Source: DASTCC01 sp035711465 (GTDB lineage Bacteria; Acidobacteriota; Vicinamibacteria; Vicinamibacterales; SCN-69-37). Taken from it: a DNA stretch of 9,764 nt. The position numbers and the translations under genes were made by a program. The notes beneath the pieces were generated by a model. The model saw nothing but the letters and a program-made list of their open reading frames with translations. It ran no database searches and was not told where the DNA came from. Shown in pieces: positions 1-8,101 of this stretch (positions within the stretch are counted from its first letter, which is position 1; every line of letters begins with the position of its first letter). The stretch lies in contig DASTCC010000390.1 of the NCBI GenBank assembly GCA_035711465.1, positions 1-9,764 of the forward strand, read 5' to 3'.

Positions 1-1425
1 GGCGGCGTCGCCGCGCTCGTGCTCGCATCGTGGAGCTCGACGCTGCTCGGCGCCTTCAGCCTGCCGGCGCCGATTCCGCAGCGGCTCCACTTCGTCACGG
101 ACTGGCGGCTGATCGCGTTCTCGATCGGCGCGGCGCTCGTCGCGGCCGTCGTGCCGGCGCTCGCGCCCGTCTGGCAGATCGCCCGCGCCGATCTCGCCCG
201 TTGGGTGCGCGTCGCGGGGACCTCGGACGCCGGCGCATTCGGGCAGCGCCGAACGCGGCGTGTCTTCGTGACCATTCAGATCGCGGGATCGACGCTCTTC
301 CTCGGATGCGCGCTGATCACCGCGCAGCGGTTCTTTTCCGCGTGGCAACTCGATCCCGGATTCAACACCGCCGATACCGCGGTGCTGACGATCGATCCTA
401 TGCAGTACGGCCGCTCGCCGGAGCGCGCCCGCGAGCTTGCGGAGACCGTTGCCGGCCGCGTTCGATCCACCTCGACGATTGCGGCCGTGGGGGTGGCGGA
501 TCGCATTCCGTTCTACGTCGGCGGATTCCGCAACCGGATGCTCTCGATCGACGGACATCCCTGCGCCGACGGCGGATGCGTCACCGCAGGCGTCTACGCC
601 ATCGACGCCCATTACTTCGAGACCATGGCGATGCCCGTGGTCGCCGGCCGCACGATCGATCCCGGGAACGCGAGGGACGTCCAGGGATCGGCGGTCATCA
701 GCGAGACGACGGCCAGCGCGCTCTGGCCGAACGAGTCGCCGATCGGCCGCCGCTTCAAGGACGACACGCAGGGCGTCTGGCGCGAAGTCGTCGGCGTCGT
801 TCGCGACATCACCCATCGCGCGCCTGATGAGGCGAAGCGACCGTACATCTACGTGCCGCTGACCGCGGCCGCATCGACGAGCGACCTCGTCATCGTCGCC
901 CGTGCCCGGCCCGGCCTCGGGTCGGCGGCCGCGCTGCCAGCGCTGCGGGACGCAGTGCAGGCCGTGGATCCGACGCTGCCGATGCAGTCGCTCCAGACGA
1001 TGGACGAGCGGATGGCGCTGCCGATGTGGCTGCCGCGAACGACGACGGGGTTCTTCGGCATCTGCGGCGCGCTCGCGGTGCTGCTCTCGACGATCGGCCT
1101 CTTCGGCGTCACCCACTACACCGTGAGCCGCCGCGGCCGCGAGTTCGGCGTGCGTGCGGCGCTCGGTGCAACGGCCGGAGACATGCGGCGCCTCGTCTTC
1201 GGCGAGACGCTCCGCCTCGCCGGTCCCGGCGTCGTCCTCGGCGTGCTCGCCATCGTCGTGGTCGTCGCCATCGCGCGCGCGACGCTGCCGTCGGTGCCGG
1301 TCATCGGCGCGACGCCGTATCTCGCGGCGGTGACAATTCAGACGTTGGTGACCCTGCTGGCGAGCTGGTCGCCGGCCAGGCGTGCGGGTTCGTCGGATCC
1401 GCTGGAAGTCCTAAGAGCGGATTGA
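1..1425 (+). CDS. MacB/FtsX-family (ADOP-type) ABC transporter permease, C-terminal part
   Basis: The reading frame is open from the first base, so the true start lies upstream; 474 residues are visible. The layout fits the second half of an acidobacterial duplicated orphan permease. There is an internal membrane helix at about residues 38-58. Another hydrophobic helix at about 86-104 follows a basic RRTRR stretch, which is the usual start of the second permease unit. A soluble MacB-type periplasmic domain spans about 110-335, and a C-terminal FtsX domain of about three helices follows from about 345. The motif RGREFGVRAALGA and the ending SPARRAGSSDPLEVLRAD are characteristic of the family. 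It is an inner-membrane protein; MacB-like proteins couple to an ATPase for export or mechanotransmission. No ATPase is visible here, which is normal for orphan members. Substrate unknown. The family call is strong; the ADOP subtype is inferred from pattern. Confidence 0.88.
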   Translation, partial: GGVAALVLASWSSTLLGAFSLPAPIPQRLHFVTDWRLIAFSIGAALVAAVVPALAPVWQIARADLARWVRVAGTSDAGAFGQRRTRRVFVTIQIAGSTLFLGCALITAQRFFSAWQLDPGFNTADTAVLTIDPMQYGRSPERARELAETVAGRVRSTSTIAAVGVADRIPFYVGGFRNRMLSIDGHPCADGGCVTAGVYAIDAHYFETMAMPVVAGRTIDPGNARDVQGSAVISETTASALWPNESPIGRRFKDDTQGVWREVVGVVRDITHRAPDEAKRPYIYVPLTAAASTSDLVIVARARPGLGSAAALPALRDAVQAVDPTLPMQSLQTMDERMALPMWLPRTTTGFFGICGALAVLLSTIGLFGVTHYTVSRRGREFGVRAALGATAGDMRRLVFGETLRLAGPGVVLGVLAIVVVVAIARATLPSVPVIGATPYLAAVTIQTLVTLLASWSPARRAGSSDPLEVLRAD

Positions 1426-1439
1426 CGGACGGCTCTGAT

Positions 1440-1481
1440 AACTTCGAACTTCGAACTTAGAACTCTGGTTCGCGGCCCTCG
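1440..1481 (+). repeat. Heptamer repeat plus GC-rich tail, left inverted copy
   Basis: Four tandem 7-base units, AACTTCG, AACTTCG, AACTTAG and AACTCTG, fill 1440-1467. They run into the tail TGGTTCGCGGCCCTCG at 1466-1481. A related element on the opposite strand at 1998-2046 has units such as AACTTAG and AACACAG and the tail TGGTTTGCGGCCCCCG, which matches at 14 of 16 tail positions. The two copies face each other across the small gene at 1606-1971. The element starts 14 bases after the permease stop codon and is A/T-rich compared with its surroundings. Function unknown. Confidence 0.8.
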
Positions 1482-1516
1482 CGCCGATCTCACTCACTTC
1501 GGATGCTGTGCGCGGT

Positions 1517-1607
1517 GTCACCTGGCGTGACCTGTCGTCACCCGTCGTAACCTGCCCGTCACCTGCCGTCACCCGTCGTAACCAGTCGTAACCTGTCGTG
1601 ACCCGTC
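1517..1607. repeat. Nine-copy degenerate decamer tandem array
   Basis: Nine units of a 10-base repeat, consensus GTNACCYGTC, lie end to end with one extra base at 1557. Unit starts are 1517, 1527, 1537, 1547, 1558, 1568, 1578, 1588 and 1598. The third base is C, G or A, while GT and ACC are nearly fixed. Units carrying GTCAC and GTGAC can pair, for example 1517-1521 with 1527-1531 across a 5-base loop, so the transcript could form small stems. The last unit overlaps the stop codon (1606-1608) of the minus-strand gene. There are no unique spacers, so it is not a CRISPR array. Confidence 0.85.
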
Positions 1608-1971
1608 AATGGACCGTCTGCGGACCGAACATCTCGCGTTCGATCTTCAGCACTCGAGTGATCCGCGCGTCGAGATCGGCCTGTTCGATCTCGAACGGTC
1701 CGGCGACCGCGGCGCCCATCGGAATCTCGATGGCGAGGACGACGTGCTTGTCGTCGCTCGGCTCGACGATCCAACTGAAGCCCTGGAGCACGACGACCCG
1801 GTCGGGCGCGGCGCCGGGGTTCTGCGCCCGGTCGATGGCGCGAAGCGTTTCGATGAGCACGTCGCGCACGGCCTCGTCGGTCCAGGTCTTCGGATCGCCG
1901 TGCGGCACCGTCACCGTCTCGGTCACGGCGAAGTCGCGGCCTTTGAGTACTACTTCGACTGAGAACTGCAC
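1606..1971 (-). CDS. Unrecognised small protein, 121 residues
   Basis: I do not recognise this family. The frame begins with GTG at 1971. An AGGA at 1981-1984 sits 9 bases upstream on the minus strand, which supports that start. The stop is TGA at 1606-1608. The codons are strongly G/C-ending in this frame, as in neighbouring genes. The protein is soluble-looking with no signal peptide or membrane helix: alternating beta-like segments (QFSVEVVLKGRDFAVTETV, then about residues 58-88) surround a likely helix at 32-50, and the C-terminal half is acidic and helical. There are no cysteines and no obvious catalytic motif. It lies 98 bases downstream of the hydratase gene on the same strand, but a repeat element separates them, so co-transcription is uncertain. 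Plus-strand frames over the same stretch lack a ribosome site and look unnatural. Confidence 0.7.
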   Translation of the reverse strand: MQFSVEVVLKGRDFAVTETVTVPHGDPKTWTDEAVRDVLIETLRAIDRAQNPGAAPDRVVVLQGFSWIVEPSDDKHVVLAIEIPMGAAVAGPFEIEQADLDARITRVLKIEREMFGPQTVH

Positions 1972-1980
1972 GTGATCTCG

Positions 1981-1984
1981 TCCT
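1981..1984 (-). promoter_or_regulatory. Ribosome-binding site of the 121-residue gene
   Basis: AGGA on the minus strand lies 9 bases before the GTG at 1971. It is the main reason for choosing that start and this strand. Confidence 0.5.
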
Positions 1985-1997
1985 GTCTGGCTGGACC

Positions 1998-2046
1998 CGG
2001 GGGCCGCAAACCAAGTTTGAGTTCTGTGTTCTAAGTTTGAGTTGCG
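1998..2046 (-). repeat. Heptamer repeat plus GC-rich tail, right inverted copy
   Basis: Read on the minus strand from 2046, units of 6-7 bases (AACTCA, AACTTAG, AACACAG, AACTCA, AACTTGG) run into the tail TGGTTTGCGGCCCCCG at 2013 to 1998. It is the inverted counterpart of the plus-strand element at 1440-1481: AGAACTC and the tail are shared, with about six extra bases between them here. It occupies most of the 98-base gap between the hydratase stop and the small gene's start. I see no convincing intrinsic terminator in this gap. Confidence 0.75.
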
Positions 2047-2069
2047 CGAACGCGAAGCGTGAGCGCCCG

Positions 2070-2837
2070 CTATTCGTCTTTCCAGCCTGGCGCGCGCTTC
2101 TCCATGAACGCCCTGATCCCTTCCGCGGCGTCGTGAGAGGCCATCAGCTCGCGCAAGTATAGCCGCTCGATGGCCGGCAGCTCGCGGCGGGCGGCGTCGA
2201 CGAGCGGCGCCCGGATCGCGCGCGTGGCGTGGCCGAGCGCTTCAGCCGAATAGCGCGCCAGCGTGCGATCGAACCAGGCGTCGATCGCGGCCGGTAGTTC
2301 GGCGGCCGGCGCCACCAGTTCGAGCAGTCCCGCGGCGCGCCACTCGGCCGCCGGACGAGCGTCTCCGGCGAGCGCCGCGCTCGTCGCCCGCGACCAGCCG
2401 ACCCGGCGTGGCAGCAGCACGCTCGCGGCCGGCGGAAACACGCCGAGCGCGATTTCCGGGAGGCCGAAAACGGCATCGTCGCTCGCGAAGATCAAGTCGC
2501 AGGAGAGCGCCAGCTCGAAGCCGCCGCCGAGACATCGGCCGCGCACGACGGCGGCCGTCGGCGTGGCGCATTCGAGCAGATCGACGACCAGCGCGTGCAT
2601 CTCCGGCAGCACGCGATCGATCGCGCCGGGCGCATGTTCGGGGACGCTGGCGCCGAAGCTGAAATCGGCGCCTGCTCCCTCGATCGTCAGCAGGCGCAGG
2701 TGCCGCGCCCGGGTCAGATCCTCGAGCGCCGCGCGCAGCTCGCGGACGATGTCTGCAGTCAGGATGTTGCCCTTCGGATGCGCGAAGGTCAGTGCCGCGC
2801 GGGTCTGCTCGCGATTGAACGACAGGCTCAGCGCCAT
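2070..2837 (-). CDS. Enoyl-CoA hydratase/isomerase (crotonase) family protein
   Basis: A 255-residue crotonase-fold enzyme, the usual length. The start is ATG at 2837, one base after the upstream gene's TGA (TGA-G-ATG), implying translational coupling. The substrate-loop segment FSFGASVPEH is at about 59-68. The oxyanion-hole block CLGGGFELA is at 102-110, and LPEIALG follows at 126-132. Both acidic residues used by classical hydratases are present (Glu108 and Glu128). The C-terminal trailer ends in IRAFMEKRAPGW. Such enzymes add water to, or isomerise, the double bond of acyl-CoA thioesters in the cytoplasm. The FSFGASV segment resembles proteins annotated as cyclohexa-1,5-diene-1-carbonyl-CoA hydratase, but no other ring-degradation gene is nearby, so the substrate is left open. 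The frame extends upstream to 3134, but that stretch lies inside the preceding gene. Confidence 0.9.
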   Translation of the reverse strand: MALSLSFNREQTRAALTFAHPKGNILTADIVRELRAALEDLTRARHLRLLTIEGAGADFSFGASVPEHAPGAIDRVLPEMHALVVDLLECATPTAAVVRGRCLGGGFELALSCDLIFASDDAVFGLPEIALGVFPPAASVLLPRRVGWSRATSAALAGDARPAAEWRAAGLLELVAPAAELPAAIDAWFDRTLARYSAEALGHATRAIRAPLVDAARRELPAIERLYLRELMASHDAAEGIRAFMEKRAPGWKDE

Positions 2838-2838
2838 C

Positions 2839-5004
2839 TCAAATGATCCGCCGCGGCGCCGACGCGTTCTCGATTTCAGCCGCGAAGGCGGCGCGGTCGG
2901 TGACCGGCGCCCGGCAGACGAAGTCGACGCAGACGTAGCCGGCGGCGCGGCCGTCGCGGACGTCCATGGCCGCGAGCCACGGCAGCTTCGCAATGGTCGC
3001 CTCGGGGCGGGCGGCGGGATCGATCGCGAGCGTGACGGCGAACGGGAGATAGTGCGCCGCGAGCTCTTCTTCGAGGCCGCGCCGATCCTCGCGCCCTTCC
3101 GGTCCGACGACGACGATCTGCGGCCGCGCCGCATTCCACAGCGCGGCGTTGGCGACCATGAACGGCATCACCCGCACGACCTGCCCGATCTGCGGACCGT
3201 AGCGCTCGAGCGTCCGGCCGGCGCGAGCGACGAGCGCCGCGTCGCCGATGATCGACCCGAGCGTGATCAGATTGCGGACCGTGACCGACGCGGCCGCGGG
3301 TTCCGCGCCGTCGTAGTCCTCCTTGAGGCGCAGGATCACGCGCGGATCCTGTCCGGTCGTGCTGAACCAGCCGCCGTCCGTCTCGTCCGAGAAGAGCTCG
3401 CGCTCGATGGCGGTGAGCTCGAGCGCCCAGTCGAGCCAGCGGGCGTCCGCGGTCGCCTGAAACAGTTCGATCGCACCCCAGGCGACGTACGCGTAGTCTT
3501 CGCAGAAGCCCTCGACCGCGGCTTCCCCGTCGCGATAGCGGCGCAGCAGCCGTCGCCTGTCAGCGCGCCAGAGATGCATCCGCACCGCCTCGGCCGCTCG
3601 CGTCGCCATCGTCAGCCAGTCCCCGCGGCGCGGGCTGTCGGCGAGCACGCGCGCGGCGCGCGCGGCCGCCGCGATCATCAGGCCATTCCAGGCGGCAATC
3701 ACCTTGTCGTCGAGGTGCGGGCGCGGCCGCTTCGATCGCTCGTCGAACAGCGTCTGCCGGATCCGGCCGAGCGCGGCCATGACGGCGTCCGGCGTCATCG
3801 AGGCGCGCGCGGCGACCTCTTCGATCGACTGCGCGATGTAGAGCAGATTCTGTCCGCGGAACTCACCCTGCGGGTCCGCGAGCGCGTTGCCGCCGTCGAC
3901 GATGCCGAAGCGGCGCCGCGCCACGGCGGCGTCGTCGCCAAGCAGGCGATCGATCTCCGCCGCCGTCCACACGTAGAACGCGCCCTCGCGCTTCTCCGCG
4001 TGCGTGACGGTCGCCCCGTCGGCCGGCGGCGGCAGGGAGTCCGCGTCTTCGGCGGAGAGGAAAGCGCCGTCGGCCGCCGTCAGATCGCGCCGCACGTAGT
4101 CGAGCGTGTCCTCCGCGACTGCAGCGTAGAACGCCTCGCCGGAAGCTTGCGCGGCCTCGAGGCAGGCGATGACGAGTTGCGCCTGGTCGTAGAGCATCTT
4201 CTCGAAATGCGGCACCCGCCATTCGGCATCGACGGAATAACGATGGAACCCGCCGCCGATGTGATCGCGAATGCCGCCGATGGCCATCGCCCGCAGCGTG
4301 TCGAGCGCCATCGACTTCGCCTTCGTGTCGCCGGTGAGCGCGAAGGCCTGCAGCAGGAAGAGCAGCTCGGCAGGCCGCGGAAACTTCGGCGCGCCGCCGA
4401 AGCCGCCATGCCTGGCGTCGAAGGCCTGCGCGAACTGCGCGACGCCGGTGTCGATCGCGCGCCGATCCGCCACCGGCGCACGGTCGGGCGCGGACTCCCC
4501 CGCCGTCGCCTGCCGCAGCCGCTCGACGATCGTGTCGGCGCCCTGCAAGACCCGCGGCCGCTCGTCGCGCCAGGCCCGCGCGATCTCGCGCAGCACGTCG
4601 CTGAACCCGGGCCGGCCCCAGCGCGACTCGGGCGGGAAATACGTGCCGCCGAAGAACGGCTTCAGATCCGGCGTCAGCCACACGCTCATCGGCCAGCCGC
4701 CGGCCCCGGTCGTCGCCTGGACGAACGACATGTAGACGCGATCGACGTCCGGCCGCTCCTCGCGATCGAGCTTGATCGAGACGAAGTCGCGGTTGAGCTG
4801 CGCGGCGATGCCCGCGCTCTCGAACGACTCGTGCTCCATCACGTGGCACCAGTGACAGGTCGAGTAGCCGATCGACAGGAAGATCGGCTTGTCTTCGTCG
4901 CGCGCGTGGGCGAATGCTTCGTCGCCCCACGGAAACCAGTCGACCGGGTTGTTGGCGTGCTGAAGAAGGTAGGGACTGCGCTCGCGCGCCAGGCGATTGG
5001 GCAC
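2839..5004 (-). CDS. DUF255 thioredoxin-domain protein (SSP411/YyaL family)
   Basis: A 721-residue protein. The start is GTG at 5004, giving the family-typical opening M-P-N-R-L-A followed by SPYLLQHANNPVDW. AGGA at 5014-5017 lies 9 bases upstream and overlaps the previous stop codon. The N-terminal thioredoxin-like DUF255 domain (about 1-165) has YSTCHWCHVMEHESF with the Cys50-His-Trp-Cys53 pair, then KLDREERPDVD at 78-88 and GGWPMSVWLTP at 102-112. The rest is an alpha/alpha six-hairpin barrel related to N-acylglucosamine 2-epimerase folds, with HGGFGGAPKFPRP at 199-211 and the conserved DHIGGGFHRYSVD at about 247-259. The family is widespread, but its biochemical role is not firmly established; a redox or sugar-related function is often proposed. 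There is no signal peptide, so it is probably cytoplasmic. It sits between the YihY and hydratase genes in a compact operon. Confidence 0.95.
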   Translation of the reverse strand: MPNRLARERSPYLLQHANNPVDWFPWGDEAFAHARDEDKPIFLSIGYSTCHWCHVMEHESFESAGIAAQLNRDFVSIKLDREERPDVDRVYMSFVQATTGAGGWPMSVWLTPDLKPFFGGTYFPPESRWGRPGFSDVLREIARAWRDERPRVLQGADTIVERLRQATAGESAPDRAPVADRRAIDTGVAQFAQAFDARHGGFGGAPKFPRPAELLFLLQAFALTGDTKAKSMALDTLRAMAIGGIRDHIGGGFHRYSVDAEWRVPHFEKMLYDQAQLVIACLEAAQASGEAFYAAVAEDTLDYVRRDLTAADGAFLSAEDADSLPPPADGATVTHAEKREGAFYVWTAAEIDRLLGDDAAVARRRFGIVDGGNALADPQGEFRGQNLLYIAQSIEEVAARASMTPDAVMAALGRIRQTLFDERSKRPRPHLDDKVIAAWNGLMIAAAARAARVLADSPRRGDWLTMATRAAEAVRMHLWRADRRRLLRRYRDGEAAVEGFCEDYAYVAWGAIELFQATADARWLDWALELTAIERELFSDETDGGWFSTTGQDPRVILRLKEDYDGAEPAAASVTVRNLITLGSIIGDAALVARAGRTLERYGPQIGQVVRVMPFMVANAALWNAARPQIVVVGPEGREDRRGLEEELAAHYLPFAVTLAIDPAARPEATIAKLPWLAAMDVRDGRAAGYVCVDFVCRAPVTDRAAFAAEIENASAPRRII

Positions 5005-5015
5005 GCTCCAGTGTC

Positions 5016-5945
5016 CTACGTGCCGGTCGGCGGTTGCAAAACCGGCGCGGCCGGCACACCGGACGGAAGGTGCTTGCGCTCGCGGGCAAAAGCGGCGGTG
5101 ACCTCGCAGCCGAAGAGCAGGATGATCGCCGACAGGTACACCCACATCAGGAACACGACGATGCTCGTCACCGATCCGTGGAAGTTGCGAAAGCGATCGA
5201 GATCGCGGACGTACCAGGTGAAGCCCCAGAGCGCCAGCCGCCACAACACGCCGGCCAGGATCGCGCCGAACCACACGTCGCGCAGCCGCACTTTGGCATT
5301 GGGGATGAAGTAGTAGATCAGGCCGACGACGAGGATGAACATCGGCGTCGGCAGGTTCGAGTAGATCAGGCCGGTGAAGGCGGCGAGCTCGGGAAAACGG
5401 GCCAGCACCCCCTCGAACCACCGCGCTTCGATCACCTGCACCAGGCTGACGAGCAGGACCGTGAACGCCATCAGCAAGCCCGAGCAGAGCATCATCACGA
5501 AGGCGACGAGCTGATGCCTGAAGAAGCCGAGCGGGTTCTCGACGCCCCAGGCGTGGTTGACCGCCGAGGTGATCGCGCCGAACACCCCCATCGACGCCCA
5601 CACCGTCAGCACCAGACCGAAGACGCTGAACCCGATCGGCGTCTGGGCGATGCTCTCGACGCGCGAGACGACGAAGTCGAGGTTGCTCGGCAGCCCGCTC
5701 GCGATCATCGGCAGCAGCGTCTCGCGGCCGACCGCGAACTTGCTCAGCAGCGCGACGACCAGCGCCAGGAACGGGAACATCGACAGCAGCGAGTAGTACG
5801 CGATCGAGCTCGCGAAGGTGAGATTGCTGCTGTTGTAGAACTCGAAGACGCCGCGGTAGGTGGCGCGCCAGGCCAGCCGGCCGGCGCGGCGAAGTCGGGC
5901 GAGCGCACGGACCAGCGGCCCCGAACGCGTGGCCGTGGCGCTCAC
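5016..5945 (-). CDS. YihY/virulence factor BrkB family inner-membrane protein
   Basis: A 309-residue membrane protein of about normal length for the family. Six hydrophobic segments are visible at roughly 46-68, 106-128, 146-170, 188-213, 224-244 and 259-281. Family landmarks are ASSIAYYSLLSMFPFL at 45-60 in the first helix, YYFIPNAKVRLRDVW at 211-225, and WVYLSAIILLFGCEV at 268-282. The basic N-terminus and proline-rich C-tail are probably cytoplasmic. Members were once misnamed ribonuclease BN; their function is not settled. The start is GTG at 5945. A GGGAG lies 12 bases upstream, slightly far, so the start is less certain than the identity. The gene follows the YtxH-like gene by 21 bases and precedes DUF255 by 11 bases. 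Confidence 0.93.
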   Translation of the reverse strand: MSATATRSGPLVRALARLRRAGRLAWRATYRGVFEFYNSSNLTFASSIAYYSLLSMFPFLALVVALLSKFAVGRETLLPMIASGLPSNLDFVVSRVESIAQTPIGFSVFGLVLTVWASMGVFGAITSAVNHAWGVENPLGFFRHQLVAFVMMLCSGLLMAFTVLLVSLVQVIEARWFEGVLARFPELAAFTGLIYSNLPTPMFILVVGLIYYFIPNAKVRLRDVWFGAILAGVLWRLALWGFTWYVRDLDRFRNFHGSVTSIVVFLMWVYLSAIILLFGCEVTAAFARERKHLPSGVPAAPVLQPPTGT

Positions 5946-5966
5946 GGCCGTCTCACACTCCCGCCC

Positions 5967-6230
5967 TCATCGCGATCCGGCCGTGCCCGGGGTCGACGGC
6001 GGCCACTGCTGATCCATCCGCTTCACCGACTTCCAGCCTTCGCTGGCGGCGTCGCGTGCCCGCGTCGCCGCTTCACGCGCGCGCCCGACCTCGGTAAGCA
6101 GATCGGCGAGGCGCGGTTCGATGTTCTCGCGCAGCTGGCGGCCGCGGTCGGTGAAGAACAGGTAGCCGACGAGGCCACCGGCCACCGCGCCTGCCAACAC
6201 CCCCAGCATCACCGCGTTTCGTTCGTTCAC
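5967..6230 (-). CDS. YtxH-like small membrane protein
   Basis: An 87-residue protein with an N-terminal hydrophobic helix at about 7-27 rich in small residues (VLAGAVAGGLVGYLFF). A charged turn (TDRGRQLRE) and a long amphipathic helix to about residue 70 follow, and the tail is proline-rich. This is the layout of YtxH/gas-vesicle-like small envelope proteins: a single membrane anchor with a helical extension that may form coiled coils. The start is GTG at 6230, with a strong GGAGG six bases upstream at 6237-6241. It is the first gene of the minus-strand operon and is transcribed away from the liu genes. The YtxH label rests on overall form; its function is unknown. Confidence 0.82.
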   Translation of the reverse strand: MNERNAVMLGVLAGAVAGGLVGYLFFTDRGRQLRENIEPRLADLLTEVGRAREAATRARDAASEGWKSVKRMDQQWPPSTPGTAGSR

Positions 6231-6236
6231 CGATCG

Positions 6237-6241
6237 CCTCC
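6237..6241 (-). promoter_or_regulatory. Shine-Dalgarno of the YtxH-like gene
   Basis: GGAGG on the minus strand with a 6-base spacer to the GTG at 6230. It is a near-ideal site and decides that start codon. Confidence 0.75.
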
Positions 6242-6250
6242 GAGAATCTC

Positions 6251-6256
6251 ATTCTA
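6251..6256 (-). promoter_or_regulatory. Possible -10 box of the minus-strand operon
   Basis: TAGAAT on the minus strand lies 20 bases before the GTG at 6230. It would give a short leader of about 14 bases that includes the GGAGG. No good -35 box is seen, since the best-placed hexamer reads GCGATT. It lies within the region that a plus-strand promoter would use as spacer and -35, so the two promoters would overlap. Confidence 0.4.
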
Positions 6257-6270
6257 CCGGAGGACGCTCA

Positions 6271-6276
6271 TATAAT
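6271..6276 (+). promoter_or_regulatory. -10 box TATAAT of the liu operon, leaderless start
   Basis: A perfect TATAAT ends seven bases before the ATG at 6284. A normal start of transcription about seven bases past the box would fall at or one base before the A of the ATG, giving a leaderless transcript. The only purine-rich ribosome-site candidate (GGAGGA at 6259-6264) is about 19 bases from the ATG, too far, and upstream of the box. No clear -35 hexamer is present at 16-18 base spacing. The box is A/T-rich in a very GC-rich setting. Confidence 0.6.
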
Positions 6277-6283
6277 CGCCCGT

Positions 6284-6487
6284 ATGCCCGACGCGCCCCA
6301 GCCGCACGACGCGCCACGCGAGACCTCGCCGACCAGCCGCGTGACGACCTCGCCGACGAACAACACCTGCCGCAAGCCCGATCACGACGCGTTCCCGTGC
6401 GATCGCTGCGGCACGGCGATGTTCCGCATGCACGCGGTCTGGCGGTGCCCCGCGTGCGGCTACAAGACCGACTGCTGCGGCTGGTAG
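6284..6487 (+). CDS. Small zinc-ribbon protein, first gene of the liu operon
   Basis: A 67-residue protein. Residues 1-28 are rich in Pro, Ser, Thr and Asp and look disordered. The C-terminal half carries two CxxC knuckles, Cys39-Asp-Arg-Cys42 and Cys55-Pro-Ala-Cys58, twelve residues apart, then the ending TDCCGW with Cys64-Cys65. His50 and Cys29 are further possible ligands. The two knuckles would bind one zinc ion as a zinc ribbon. It starts at the ATG seven bases after TATAAT and ends four bases before liuB, so it should be co-transcribed with the carboxylase. I do not recognise a named family; small proteins with CxxCG...CPxCG knuckles are common and mostly uncharacterised. It could be a regulator, a metal-binding protein or an accessory factor. 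No function is assigned. Confidence 0.78.
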   Translation: MPDAPQPHDAPRETSPTSRVTTSPTNNTCRKPDHDAFPCDRCGTAMFRMHAVWRCPACGYKTDCCGW

Positions 6488-6491
6488 CGCG

Positions 6492-8099
<1,608 letters not shown>

Positions 8100-8101
8100 G
8101 C

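Noticed and set aside
1426..1605. Intrinsic terminator for the permease or the small gene
   Set aside because: Small stems can be drawn inside the decamer array, but there is no stable GC stem followed by a T-tract on either strand.
1517..1607. CRISPR array
   Set aside because: The units are 10 bases and contiguous with no spacers, and no cas genes are nearby.
1609..1962. Plus-strand frame of 117 codons over the small unknown gene
   Set aside because: There is no ribosome site, the sequence composition is unnatural, and the minus-strand frame has a better start and a more protein-like sequence.
2263..5313. A plus-strand open frame of about 1016 codons
   Set aside because: It lies antisense to the DUF255 protein, the hydratase and the 3' end of the YihY gene, all of which have clear family motifs. 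Its translation is Arg/Ala/His-rich with no recognisable domain. Stop-free antisense frames are expected at this GC content.
5005..5601. N-terminal extension of the DUF255 frame up to 5601
   Set aside because: It would overlap nearly 600 bases of the YihY gene. The family normally opens with MPNRLA, which matches the GTG at 5004.
4914..6275. A plus-strand open frame of about 453 codons
   Set aside because: It is antisense to the YihY and YtxH-like genes; its composition (Arg, Gln, Asp, His runs) is typical of shadow frames.
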